Assembly: GCF_000224145.3 (NCBI RefSeq)
Contig: NC_020170.2
Location: 2,351,589-2,415,588, forward strand
DNA: 64,000 nt
From: Ciona intestinalis
Taxonomy: Eukaryota > Chordata > Ascidiacea > Phlebobranchia > Cionidae
Direction of reading: 5' to 3'
Positions 26,694 to 37,700 of this stretch are shown one piece after another. The notes beneath the pieces were generated by a model, which was not told where the DNA came from, searched no databases, and saw nothing but the letters and a program-made list of their open reading frames with translations. Within the stretch, counting starts at the first letter, position 1; every line of letters begins with the position of its first letter. Made by a program: the position numbers and the translations under genes.

Positions 26694-29600
26694 TTCAAAT
26701 TTACATTGGCTGCATGTATGATTTGTGTACAGGCGCTATCTTTTGTTTGCAAATTAGAGTCTAAGACCTAGACATCAAGAAATACCTAAAATACATGGCT
26801 GTCTTACCCGTCATCATCAGCATACTGATGAGCAAACGCGATGAGGTCCGCAGCTCTTCCACTTCCATCGCACACAATCACAGGGATCGGAGGATTCTGC
26901 TTCACGCTCTCCAGGACAACATTTATCGTGTTCTTACCTCCCTCCAACACAAGACACACGATCGAACAGTTGTGGCCGGATCCTATTTAAGATGATTTTT
27001 TATCGGATTAATTTAGAAAAAATTTTTTTAGAAAAATAAAATTTTGTGATCAGAACCTGTTTAAAACTCAAAGCAACATCAGTGGAGGCTACAATGTTTA
27101 ATAAGTGTTGTAAATATCCAGGTGGGCAGGGCCAGTTGTTATGGCAAAATGAATATTATTTTTTATACATCTAACTTTCCACACTACAATAAATCAAAAT
27201 ATTTGACTTGAGAATAGTTTTAACACATGTTATATTGTTGAATAAGTGGCGAAAATATCAAAGGGGCAGGCGGGGCCAGTTGCCATCGCAAAATGAATAT
27301 TATTTTTTACACATATAACTTTTTACACAATAATAAATCAAAATACTTAACTTCTTAACAGATTAATCAGAAATCAAGAAAGAATTATTATTAAAATTAA
27401 TCACGAAACATAAAAACAAATTAATAAGATAATCAGGCAATTAAAGTTTTTGACATATTAACCCGGTAAAAAATATTATTGTTAAGATAAGTATTCTTAA
27501 CATATTAATCAAGATAAATAAAAATGATTTAAAAGACTTATAAGAAAAAGAAAATAATTTCAAATCTTTGTACTTGGGTTGATGCGATGTTGGGAAAGTT
27601 TTTTCTCAAGTTGGCGCCGAAATCTGATCTCCGTGTCGTAGCGACCTTCAGTGCCGTTATCCACAAGTAAGAAGTGAGTGTGAGCCGCGTGCAACACTGA
27701 ACCTTTGCTTAGTGGGTTGGCCATGGTTTGGTATGACTTGATGGACTGTAATAGTGGGATTATTGTGTTAGGTTGTATAAAGGATTTAAACTTGAAATGT
27801 ATTTTATATTTTAATTAATTTTAATAAAAAAAATAATTTTGAAATAATAAACTTCTAATATTCAAATAAAAAAAAAATAGGAAAATAAATAAATAATTTT
27901 GATTTTTTTTTATGTCCTTAATTCACATAAAAAAAATAAAATAAAATGTCCTTATTCAAAATTACCTGAGATCCAATTAAATCTTCTCTATGGTCTACTA
28001 CACCCCATGGAGCCACCCCAATACTGAAGACTTTTCCCCTTGATTTTGCTTTGTGTTCCTTTAATGCATTTCCTACAATTGCACCAATGCCCATGTTCAA
28101 TCCAAATGACATGATCCATGCACCGGTTGTCTTGGCAGCTTTTATTAAACCATTGCTTATTACCCTGAAGATTTTTAACATGATTTTAAAACAGTATGGC
28201 ATTTTTAAAAAGTAAAGTTCAGTTTTAATGCTTTTGAAAACAATTGTAAAATAGATTTTTTAACCAATTTTGAGAAATAGTAGCAGCTTTTTAAAAAATA
28301 ACGAATTGGAATAGACAAATTTACTGTATAAGTAAAATAAACCATTTTGCCCCGACATAATTCGAAAAATGGTCTTATAATAACTAAGATTTGTGAAAAC
28401 TAAGACTTGTGTGGCTTAAAACAAAGTTGATTTACAATGCCAAACACATTAGAAAAAACCCTGTCTTGCATCCTGTTATAACAAACAAGTGCTGTTATAC
28501 AATACATCATTGAAACAAGTCCTTGTGCATTGTATGTTGCCATTGAAAGTTAGTAAACTTTCCCATACTACATAGGCTTGAGAAAATCAATTTTAATGCT
28601 TTTCTGTGATGTTTGTTTTGTTTCAAAGTAGTATGGGAGTGGAATATACTGTGCACCAACAGATTGGGACCATTTTACCATTTTTGTACAGTGTTGGCAT
28701 ACTTGGTATTTAGCGACCATGCTTTTACGTGACCCTTTTATTCAAGTAGTTTTTACCTGCAGCGTTTGTCAACGAAAAACAACTTTTGTTTTTAGGCTAA
28801 TTTCCTTCTCTTTGTTTTATTTATTAACCCAATCCTCGTAACTGTATTCGAGGTGATAAAAAACTCTGTTATGTTATGTACCTCATAAGCTTTGGTTGGA
28901 GTTGTAGGTTATGTGTGCCGCCATGTACACTGATGACCATATGTGGTGGTTGCAACTTCCATTCATCTATCATGAGTTGTAGAACCAGATCAGGACTTGT
29001 GTCATGTGACAATCGGATGTACTGTGATAATTAGGAAGTTAATCATTACTATATGACGTATAAACGTTTTAGGGACTTGTAAGCCACAAATCACTGGGTA
29101 GTGGATGCCCTAAATCAGTGGTTCCCAAACTTTATTAACTCGCGTACCATTTTTCGGTTCATGTAGCGATCTCGTACCACCTACATTACTAAAGGCTCCA
29201 GGCCAAAAAGTTGGATCGCCTGATAGTTTACGCAACACAAAATTGGCACTGGCTTTCTCATAGTTACGTGTAAAATAAATGTTATTTACCCATTAAACAG
29301 GGCAACAGGCGGTAATAAACAGCCTAAATATGTTCCAAAAGTAGCACCGCTATGTTTTCCTCAGCCAAGCAGCATGTTTGTTACAATATAGGATTCATTG
29401 CATCATAATAGCGATTGTTTGACATGGCAATTGATTATGACATAATAGCAATTTACACGGCGATTATTTGCGTCATAATATCGATTGTCCCCTTGGTTAT
29501 TTAGCCTGCAGCCTCACGCAGGTGCTTAAAATACATTTTCACAGATGCACAGAATTAAAGTATAGATATGTTTGCAAAGAATACTTCGTACGCACGTAAA

Positions 29601-31860
29601 GCAACGCCCTGGGACCGTTTGTTGTAAACCTAATGAGTGGCTCGCGTACCACCTGGGAGACCTTCGCGTACCACAGTTTGGGAACCACTGCCCTAAATGG
29701 TTACTTGTGTATTAGCATTTGATAATGCCTGTCACATGAGGATAAGTTAGTTACATTCATTCATTCAAGGATTAAAAGTGCTGCTCTTATGAAACAGTCT
29801 TAATCAGATTTTAAACTTTAATTCTAGTCTCACAAACAAAATGCAGATAAAACAGCATGAGTTGGGATTATATCAGTGATTGAAATGTTGAAAGGCTTAT
29901 CTATATTAGTGGTTTTCACCACACAACAGCTACAGTATTCCCAGCATAGCTTCCAAATTTAAAAACTGCAATGTTTACCAATTTAAAATCGATTTTTTAA
30001 CTTTTAAAAAAGATTTCCACTAATTCAGAAACCATAATCAATTTTAGTGGTTTTTCCATTGATTGTGACCAGTGTTTCAGAAAAGTCAGCAACTTATTAA
30101 ATAAAACAATTCTGCTTAATCTAACCTGAGACTTATCACCCTCCCCAGTTCCCTGGAACTCCAGTGTTCCATGGGCATCCGTTGGCCAACATGAAGTGTT
30201 TTTCATTACGTTCCATCTTGTATCCTCTTGGGTTTTATCAAACCTAAATATAACCAAACAACATTAGAAACTGTTTTTATAAAATTTCATAAGAAAAATT
30301 AAATATATATATATATGATTTTTTTATAGGTAAATAAAACTTACAAAAATGCAGCCAATTGTTTACCAAAAGACAATCAAACAACATTAGATTCTCTGGT
30401 CTTTGTAAAAATTTCATAAGAAAATTTAAAATCTATTTTTTTATAGAAAAAGTAAAATTTTTCATGCAAAAATCATAAAAGTTCAGCCAATTGTTTTTAA
30501 CCAGCTGTTTAGTAAATACAGCTCATTCACTAAAATTGGGTACAGTGATAAAGCAGGCATTGGGGGTGGCAACAATACTTCAGGAAAAATTGGTGATATG
30601 ACACTTACACTAAGTTGGGAATGAATTCTGGTTGATTGAAATTTGTCTCTTCTTGATAGAATAAAGCTTTTTGCTTTCCTGCAGCAGAGAATGTCTTGGC
30701 AGTTGCACCGAGTGGTAAGTTCTCTTCTTCCGTTATATAACGTGGAGCATTGAGGTAGTTATGGTTGGACAACAATCGCCCACAACCACATCTGTGTAAT
30801 AGCAATAGTTTAGTTTTGCATTACAAACTTAGAATACAGAGACTGCAAATATCTATTAAATCTTTTTGCACAGAAATGTCAAACTCTTTATCCTATTTTT
30901 TTAATTCTTCATAAAACTTTTATGCACAGAAGACAGCATGCAACTTTTGGTTGTTTGTGGCAACTTCAGTGCAAAAAAATGAAAAGAATTGTTTTATAAT
31001 AATAAATGATGTCAAAGATATTATTTAGTGTTATACAAAAAGAACTAGGTTTTGGCTATTCTTGCTTGAAACTATTGTGCCAGAAACCCATAGAAAAGGT
31101 ATAGAGGTTACAAAAATAAAGATAATTGTGTACCAATTATCTAGTCAATTGAAAATTTGTGTTTTGCACACTTAACAGCAATTTCTCCAACCCAGTGGTC
31201 ATTAATGAATTGTTCAAATTATAAGCCATACATATAAAAAAAACTAAAAAAAACAATCACCCACAAAGTAACATATATACATAGCAACTCTTAGCTGGCA
31301 GGAGGTGTATGAAATAGAACACCTGTGTTATAATGACTGTAATTTTCCAGGACTTGCGAGGAAAAAGTGAGTTACATATATTCACTCTTCCTTTAATTAC
31401 CTGGAAATTGATTCTTGGGAAGATGAACCAACTGGAACAAACTTTGTACATTCTCTTTTGTTAAACGTCAATTCTACCCACGTCTTTTCCTGCTTGCAAA
31501 AATCATGTAAATTTGGATAGCAGTTGGTGATTATGCTTTAAGTTTATCCGATAGAATTATTGTATGATGGTATTCATTGTCTTGGATAAAAATTACAGAC
31601 AATTGCTAATAGTACTTTCGTGGTATTTCTTGATTGGGAAATTGAAAAAATGACACCCAAACCTTAGGGGTCCATAGCTCGCTGCAAGACTTTACCCACA
31701 TAGAATTAAACAAAAAAAAAACACATGGAAAAAAACACACAAAAAATAAACCAACGGCTTTAACAAACTTAGACAAAAATTAAAACAGCAAGATATTTAC
31801 CTGTTCCTCCTCTGCTGACACTGTTCGCTGTCGCTCCCCAGCAAGCGATGGTAACGCCAT
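12551..31860 (-). CDS. TRPM: TRPM cation channel, TRPM1/3/6/7-like, 35 coding exons
   Basis: Exons in order: 31860-31801, 31489-31401, 30791-30609, 30243-30126, 29021-28882, 28164-27966, 27745-27574, 26982-26808, 26364-26241, 25920-25845, 25518-25418, 25062-24928, 24270-24178, 23624-23454, 23112-22933, 22369-22272, 22069-21841, 21449-21316, 21151-21073, 20817-20626, 20272-20198, 19751-19534, 19236-19122, 18716-18611, 18170-18047, 17917-17733, 17268-17139, 16636-16522, 16248-16182, 14522-14425, 14367-14303, 14107-13908, 13523-13348, 12979-12882, 12770-12551. They sum to 4,740 nt, 1,579 aa, with every junction in phase. TRPM homology region about 20-780 ([31 protein letters not shown]-type nucleotide fold). 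S1-S6 about 892-1128; pore [10 protein letters not shown] with GEVYA at 1079-1083; TRP box WKFQRY 1143-1148; coiled coil 1234-1290. The tail carries no alpha-kinase and no Nudix box, so it is closest in build to TRPM1/TRPM3. Expected product: a tetrameric Ca2+/Mg2+-permeable plasma-membrane channel. The exon 29 donor (GTCATT) is weak; tail exons 30-35 lack clear homology and are less certain. Confidence 0.93.
14680..14871. mobile_element. palindromic MITE copy 1 (TRPM intron 29)
   Basis: Ends TAGTAAGGTGGGGGAAGACG and its inverse CTTTCCCCACCTTAATA; interior has the family core (AGCACACAATATTCAAATAT, GATCATGTTTTAAACAATTA). About 190 bp, TA/AT-rich target. Confidence 0.75.
15180..15860 (+). repeat. 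SINE remnant with tandemly triplicated tail
   Basis: A degraded SINE body (TTGGGCAAGACAGT, AGTGGTTCTTAGGGGTTGTC) is followed by about three copies of a roughly 166-bp unit starting near 15392, 15559 and 15724. The unit contains the SINE 3' motif TATAAAACAGAACAGTGAC. Copies are about 95% alike by eye. Lies in TRPM intron 29; no coding role seen. Confidence 0.65.
19913..20103. mobile_element. palindromic MITE copy 2 (TRPM intron 21)
   Basis: Worn left end ACTGTGGGGTAAGACGTGAC and good right end TTCCCCCACCCTACTATA; core sequence as in other copies. Confidence 0.7.
22070..22262 (+). repeat. 33-bp tandem repeat at a TRPM splice acceptor
   Basis: About six copies of a 33-bp unit (CCGCTTATGCAATATGTCAT plus ACATTGAAATTTT), the middle four nearly identical. 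The array begins at the acceptor of TRPM exon 17 and ends just before the donor of exon 16, filling the 202-bp intron. As 33 is a multiple of three, frames stay open on both strands. Confidence 0.85.
22676..22925. repeat. degenerate tandem repeat, unit about 60 bp
   Basis: About four diverged copies of a unit like AGATCTCTTTTAAAGATATA-AATCTTAACTTT-TGCAAAA in TRPM intron 15, running up to the donor of exon 15. Confidence 0.55.
23840..24165. repeat. minisatellite, unit 55-75 bp
   Basis: Five diverged copies keyed on CTGTGTACATAAACAGCATA-TTGCG followed by an AT-rich part with TAGGAATAAATTAAAT. Lies in TRPM intron 13 beside exon 13. Confidence 0.65.
25192..25360. mobile_element. small hAT-type MITE, family with copies at 45.5 and 49.9 kb
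   Basis: Starts TAGTGTTTTCCAAACTAGGG and ends AGTTTGGGAAGCCCTGCT, imperfect inverted ends of the CAGTGnTTCCCAAACT type. Interior TATTAACTGTGAAG-GTTG-AAAATTTTnGA is shared with 45485-45640 and 49905-50025. Confidence 0.55.
27085..27360. repeat. two-copy tandem duplication, unit about 140 bp
   Basis: Two copies of GTTnAATAAGTG-GTAAATATC-GGGCAGG-GGCCAGTTG-TATGGCAAAATGAATATTATTTTTTA-ACAnnTAACTTT-AATAAATCAAAATA in the TRPM intron upstream (minus sense, downstream) of exon 7. Confidence 0.6.
29108..29698. mobile_element. hAT-type non-autonomous transposon with perfect 8-bp target duplication
   Basis: Element 29116-29690 (575 bp) begins CAGTGGTTCCCAAACTTT and ends AGTTTGGGAACCACTG, inverted repeats of about 16 bp. 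It is flanked by CCCTAAAT on both sides (29108-29115 and 29691-29698). Those ends and an 8-bp duplication are the signature of the hAT superfamily. It has no transposase frame. It also has subterminal CGCGTACCA repeats in both halves. Sits in TRPM intron 4. Confidence 0.88.
31160..31395 (+). repeat. SINE, 5'-truncated
   Basis: Body CCCAGTGGTCATTAATGAAT, CAATCACCCACAAAGTAAC, GGTGTATGAAATAGAACACC, GTGTTATAATGACTG in order, missing the tRNA-like head. Ends beside TRPM exon 2. Confidence 0.7.
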
Positions 31861-31956
31861 TTTGAAGTGGTTGGATCGCAAAACAAACCAGCAACTGACG
31901 AGGTTTATTCATTATTTTTTGATTTCTTAATTATATTTTCTCCAGCCTCTGCTGCT
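31861..31956. promoter_or_regulatory. 96-bp gap between divergent start codons
   Basis: The TRPM ATG (31860, minus) and the small plus-strand gene ATG (31957) are 96 bp apart. The plus gene has a strong acceptor ATTTTCTCCAG ending at 31945, 11 bp before its ATG, fitting spliced-leader addition. The space probably carries both 5' leaders. Confidence 0.45.
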
Positions 31957-32509
31957 ATGGCAAAATGCACAAAGCACTGTTGTGGAAAAGGCAAGCCATT
32001 AAAAATGGCTAGATTTCAATAAAAATAGAATTAAAAGGTGTATTGGAGTTAGTAATTAATACCAGGGCACATATTCTATTGCTACTTTAATAAATATTAT
32101 ACCTGATTTGCTGATTATGTAATTGCTATATGGTACTTTATTCTTAAATTACTTTAACATTATTATGACCAATATAATAAAACTTTTACTCATTTACATA
32201 TTATAGAGTGTTGCCACGGATTAACAGTAATCTACCACAGTACAATGAACATCAAGCAAGCACTTCTAATTATAAGATGAACGCTTATAGGAAGGAAACC
32301 TTCAGTCTGGAGTGCTGGCCGAAGTTCGAATGTGATCCACGTAATTTTAATAAGCTAAATAAAGGGTTCAAGCGCTGGTAACCTTGGCGAACTAAAAATC
32401 AGACACTATATTGCATTCGGTCATTGTAATACCTTACAGCGTAAAGATGCCTCAACAAATCTCGTATTCCAAAACTAACCGCACGCCACGACGCACGCTG
32501 TTCGACTGA
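31957..32509 (+). CDS. hidden three-exon small basic protein, 90 aa
   Basis: Exon 1 31957-31990 (MAKCTKHCCGK), exon 2 32209-32377, exon 3 32440-32509; total 273 nt, in phase 1 then 2. Intron 1 uses a GC donor (AAAAG|GCAAGC, otherwise consensus) and acceptor TATAGAG; intron 2 is 62 bp, TG|GTAACC to CTTACAG. Exon 2 reads VLPRINSNLPQYNEHQAS... KETFSLECWPKFECDPRNFN, exon 3 ends NRTPRRTLFD, and AATAAA follows 3 bp after the stop at 32513. If intron 2 is retained the protein ends KRW at 68 aa. No signal peptide or membrane segment; Cys-rich start, basic tail. I do not recognise the family. The coding look, phase and poly(A) signal support it; the GC donor and weak first acceptor are the soft spots. 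Confidence 0.55.
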
Positions 32510-32512
32510 GCA

Positions 32513-32518
32513 AATAAA
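32513..32518 (+). promoter_or_regulatory. poly(A) signal AATAAA
   Basis: Canonical signal directly after the stop of the small three-exon gene; supports that gene end. Confidence 0.5.
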
Positions 32519-33003
32519 TTTGTAAACAAAGAACCCCGACACCGCGTGAGAAAAAGAAAAAGGTTTTCCCTTTTTTCTTTTTTTAATAAGATTCCCCATT
32601 CATTGCAGTCAAACGACTTTGGAGTCTCCGTATGTATCCACGTTGGTATGTAATATATGCACGTTGTTGTTATCACGTTTTACGTTGCTTATATTCACTA
32701 TTTTTGTGTATATAGAACCTGTAACCTACTAGGTTAAGACAACGAGATTTGTATTTTGCTTTTCTGTTTATATTTTGAGTCATGATCAATTTCCCTGGCT
32801 TATATCAGCTCCATTATTTCATTAAATAAACAATAAATATTACTCATTAGTTTATAGTATTATATAATATAATGTTGTGCATACAATAGTAACAATAATA
32901 CATTACATAAACACTTAACAGTATATCACAATTGTGGTTTGTTAAGATGGTAACAGTTATTTTAAGAAATAATTTCTGAGCAAGTTTGACTACAGTATTC
33001 CCA
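32519..33003. other. intergenic before ADPRS
   Basis: AT-rich, nothing coding that I support. An acceptor TTTGACTACAG ends at 32995, 8 bp before the ADPRS ATG, a plausible trans-splice site. Confidence 0.4.
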
Positions 33004-34077
33004 ATGGCTCAAATGCGAAGTCGTTCTAAGTATTATGGTGCAGTTTTGGGGGCCCTAGTTGGAGATTGCATTGGAGCACAGTTTGAAAGTGGTTGGTGTC
33101 CAGTTGCTTTTAGCACTCTTTTAAAACTGACTGATACCTTGAAAGAAAAAGTTTCCGATGGATCAAGTGAGAAGTGGATGTTGTATTACACTGATGACAC
33201 AGAGATGGCACATGAACTTGGAAAATCAATGTTGAGTAAAGGAGCATTTGATGCTAAAAATGTTGCCGAGTGTTTTGGAGAAACCTACTTCGCAAGCAAG
33301 CCATGCAGATGGTATGGTGGTAGCGTACCAAATGTTTTTAAACAGTTGCAGGCAGTTAGGTATAAAGGTGATCCTTATGGCCCAGCTGCAAAGCAGTTCA
33401 ATGGTCAAGGTTCGTATGGTAATGGTTCTGCAATGCGTGTCTTTCCTGTTTCTTTATTTTATTTTGAAGATGTGGACAAGGTTATGCATTTTGCCGCGTG
33501 CAGTTCAAAGATCACTCACAGCCACATTAATGCAATCAATGGAGCCATACTACAGGCACTTGCAGTACATACAGCATTGAGCAGTTCTAGGGATACTACA
33601 TGGGACATCGTGCTAAACAAGCTGACCAAGTATGCTGAAAAACTGGAAGAATCCAAATCCATAGACAGTCGTGTTTACTGTCAGAAACTAAATGAAATGT
33701 ACCGGATGATCTTGGCAAAACACATTCCCACTCAAAATGAAATTGATGATAAAATTGGAACTGGAATAAGGTCAGATGAAGCTATGTGCGCGGCTTTATT
33801 CTCTTTCCTTTTAATTCTTGCTGGGAAATCGCCACCAGAGTTATCTCATTTATCTCCAATATGTCAAGTCATTCTGTATGCAATTTCGCTTGGTGGGGAC
33901 ACAGATACAATAGCAACCATGGCTGGAGCAATAGCAGGTGCATACTATGGAGAAGAAGGGATACCAAAGAACTGGATACAGGCGTGCGAAGGGAATGAAG
34001 AAGCCTGTAACCTTGCTCTAAATCTGTTCAATTTTAAAGGTCCAGATATTGCATCGGGTTCTAAAACTTCAATCTAA
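33004..34077 (+). CDS. ADPRS: ADP-ribosylserine hydrolase (ARH3), intronless
   Basis: 357 aa from ATG 33004 (MAQMRSRSKYYGAVLGALVG); human ARH3 is 363 aa. An earlier in-frame TTG at 32986 lies before an acceptor-like TACAG, so I use the ATG. Metal and substrate motifs are present: Glu28 in QFES, Thr63-Asp64-Asp65 in YYTDDTEMA, FNGQGSYGNGSAMRV, and GGDTDTIATMAGAIAGAYYG with Asp299/Asp301/Thr302. These match the two-Mg2+ site of ARH3. The enzyme removes ADP-ribose from serine and degrades poly(ADP-ribose) after DNA damage, in nucleus, cytosol and mitochondria. Single exon. Same strand as, and 620 bp before, GTF2H1. Confidence 0.95.
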   Translation: MAQMRSRSKYYGAVLGALVGDCIGAQFESGWCPVAFSTLLKLTDTLKEKVSDGSSEKWMLYYTDDTEMAHELGKSMLSKGAFDAKNVAECFGETYFASKPCRWYGGSVPNVFKQLQAVRYKGDPYGPAAKQFNGQGSYGNGSAMRVFPVSLFYFEDVDKVMHFAACSSKITHSHINAINGAILQALAVHTALSSSRDTTWDIVLNKLTKYAEKLEESKSIDSRVYCQKLNEMYRMILAKHIPTQNEIDDKIGTGIRSDEAMCAALFSFLLILAGKSPPELSHLSPICQVILYAISLGGDTDTIATMAGAIAGAYYGEEGIPKNWIQACEGNEEACNLALNLFNFKGPDIASGSKTSI

Positions 34078-34700
34078 ATTAACAACTTTATATACTGACA
34101 TTAGCAGGAATACTGTATTTTCATTTATTCTAGAAATTCCTGTTGAGTTTTTAGTATTTAACCAATATAGACTAGTAATTCAGTTCACAAATGTGTTTTG
34201 CTTGGTTACTAAAAAAATGTTTTTGTATGTATTTGTAAATATTATATGAAAAAACTCTGGAACATATAATTTACCACTACCCTATACAGTGTTAAGTGTT
34301 GAATGTCGATGTTTAATTTAAAATGACTTGTTTTATAACTTTAGGTGTATATGTTCTCAGAACCTCTATATGTGTAAAGTATATTTATTGTATAAGATTA
34401 TTATGCCTTATCCGCATGTTGAAATGTATCATAATATTGTAAAGTTAAACTAATTTAAAGCGTTGTCTTTTTTTTGTAAATTTCTAATATTAAAAACAAT
34501 ATATCTATCTATATATATATATCAAACAGATACACCATGGCACGCTTATCAGTTACACCAACATTTTATAACTTTGTGATTGATTTTAAAGCAACAATAT
34601 AACACTATTGCACTTGTTATTAAATTTCTTCAACATGCATTTTAGTTTTTACCCAAAAGATTTAAAATCCTATTAAGTTACACAACAAATTAGCACTGCC
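34078..34700. other. ADPRS 3' region and GTF2H1 5' region
   Basis: AT-rich, with a short TA run near 34500. No gene seen. Possibly ADPRS 3' UTR plus the GTF2H1 leader; an AG (CAAATTAG) ends 8 bp before the GTF2H1 ATG. Confidence 0.4.
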
Positions 34701-37700
34701 ATGTCTGCTGAACAAATTCAGCTTCTGATAAGCCAGGTCCGCCACAAAAAGAGGGATGGTTCATTATATTTGATGAGTGAACGACTGGCTTGGTGTCCAG
34801 AGGGCAGAGATCACTTTGATGTCAGCCACTTGTATTCTGATATTAAATGTAAGTGATAAGATCTATCGATTTAATTGTATTAATGAATTGATTTTTGATA
34901 AATTCTTGCAAATGGTATGGCATGTCGATTTCATAAAAAAAGATTTTTTGGCTCTCCCCACTCATTATACTAAGACCTATAAGGTCTGATTCGACAGTCA
35001 AAAAGTTCTTATTTGTCCTGGAAGTTGAATAGCTTTATGCCAACAGTTACACATTGTGTACGTTTTACAACAACACATGGGTAGACTATTTACTGCATCC
35101 ATGATAACTAACTATACTAGCAGTTGTGGGCCCATTGTATTTTCTAAAAGCAGCTTCGTACAACACCATTTGATTGACAGGTCAAAAAGTGAGCCCTGAA
35201 GGAAAAGCAAAGATCCAGTTACAGATTATTCTTCTGAATGAATCTTCATTTGTGTTTCATTTTTCCAACACTGTAAGTAGTTAGATTTTGAATTAATTGT
35301 ATAGTATCCCTTACAAACTTTAAGCTGCTTGGGTCTCATTAATTTGAACAAAGCAGTTATTGTGTTTTTCGCATGTGCACCAGTGTATGTAATGTAAGTC
35401 CAAAGACACTTTTTCACAAGTTTTATACTTACCAAGAGACATTTGGTTTCACATACTTGATGCACAATAAGAGACCAATGTTATACATACCCCTCTAGTT
35501 TTCTGTGTTAAAAAGATCTAGTGCTCTTGTTGATGCAGGGATAACTAAGTAATGGTGATATCTAAAGGCATAATTAAGTTTTTTGTCACAGAACACAGCA
35601 GAAGGTAAAAGTGACAGAGAGAAAGTGAAAACATTACTTGCTCAAATGCTACCTAAGTTTCGTCGTACAATAGACAAGGAGTTGGAAGAAAAAAACAAGT
35701 ACTGGTTATATTTTGTATAAATTCTGCCTACAATTTTGGGGTATTTGGCTAACTGTGATGTACATCCAGATAACCAGGCCTATTGCATGCTTACACACCA
35801 GCGCCGTGGAAAAGTTGTTAGTGTGCCTGCCTCTCACTCAGGTTATAACGACTGCCGTTTTCTGGCCATGCGGGGGTAAAGTAAGTTACATTCATGCACA
35901 ATTAAAAACAAACATATTTATTAAAGGTTGCTGCAACAAGACAGCGAGCTGTTTCAAACTTATAAAGATCTTGTAGTGAGTGGAGTTATTTCACCTGAGG
36001 AATTCTGGAATTCTCATTCATCTGTAAGGTTCTAACTATGTTTGCTATATAGTGTTTAGCAATTCTCAAAAGCCATTAGAAATTTGCTTATAGATATATT
36101 AAGGTTAAAATTATGAGTACAGGGCTTGATGCTGCCATTGTGGCTATATGTGGATACTTAACAGCAATAACTAATAGCTCCAACCCGGTGGTTCCTTATG
36201 TATCATGCGAGTATAAATAAAAAGTATCATTCATTCATGAAATGTGTGTTTTCTGCATTAAAAGTTCAAAATTACTTTATAGTAATGTTGTAACAAATAT
36301 ATATTTTTACCTGCAAAGAAACTGTCATCATCGAAACAAAATCTGATCGCACAAAAAGTTGGCGTGTCTGCAGGATTCCTCGCAGAAGTCCGTCCACAAT
36401 CAGATGGTTGTAATGGTCTTCGCTATAACTTGACATCTGATACAATACATTCTATATTTTCCACTTACCCTGCGGGTGAGTTAAAACAGCAAAAAAAGTA
36501 TTACGTTGTAATATTTTAGTTCGTATTTTATTATAAAAAACGTGATACTTGTGTTTTAGCTCTTTTTTTTGCAAACTTCTTTCCAGAAAAAAACAAAATA
36601 CAAGTCTAATATGTGTGACAGCAACGGTATTTTGTATGATGAGCACTACCATTACAAGCACTTTTCATAAATAATAATTGAAACTAAGCTTTTCTAGCAA
36701 AAAAAACAATTAAATTTTATTGTAATATTGAACAAAATAGCTCTTTTTAAACAGATACTTATTTTTTCCCAGTAAAACGAAAATATCTGGAAAACGTGCC
36801 GGACAAACTAACAGAGAAGGATTTCTGGACAATGTTTTTCCAATCCCATTATTTTCACCGAGATCGAACTGCGCAAAGCTCAAGCAAGGATCTATTTGCT
36901 GATTGTGTCAAAAAAGATGAACAAGGTTAATGCTATATGTTGTAACATGGACATACCTAATCTATACATATATATGAGTAAGTGTTATGATGAGACCAGG
37001 GGACCTAGGATGTAGACCAGAGGGGCACATTACCTTTAATGGAAGTAATTAATGTGATTGAATTTAACTTTTAGAATGCTAAAATACAAGTAACACAAAC
37101 TCCTAATACCCCTTTAACATGCCCAATTTAATATGTTTTTCGCAATAAGGATATATTTATTTATTTTTTTAGATATTCTGTCTTTGTTGAGCTTGGGTGT
37201 TAAAGACAAGTTCAATGACCTCACGTACTTGGAAGATGGGGACAGTGCACAGGATGAGGTGTGGGTTAAAATAAAATTTAGTTACATTCTGGATATAGTT
37301 TAATTGCGTTTGGATATAAAAGAATTTTATTCAAATAGTTGCTTGTGCTATTTTAATTTACAAAAACTTAATTTTGCTTCACAAATATTAGTAATGTATT
37401 TGAAAAAATGGATATATTAAGTAAAGGATGTAAGATAAATGATTTAATAAGCAGTAACATAAAAAATGAATAATGTTTACATGGACACCTGCTTAAGAGT
37501 TGCCATGTATGGAAATTTGTGGCCGATTGTGTTTTGTTTTTTTCTGTATGGTTGACAATTTGGAAAAACCACTGGCTAGAAACATTGTCTGTTAAGTATT
37601 TTCCCAATGAGGCATACCCCCACAATGGTAGGACATAGAACAGGAGCATTAAGTATCAAACCCAGTTTCTGTTTAGTTATAATGTGAGTGAGCCTTAATT

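Noticed and set aside
32399..32676. Minus-strand frames of 66 and 74 codons before ADPRS
   Set aside because: They oppose the third exon of the small plus-strand gene and lack any support of their own.
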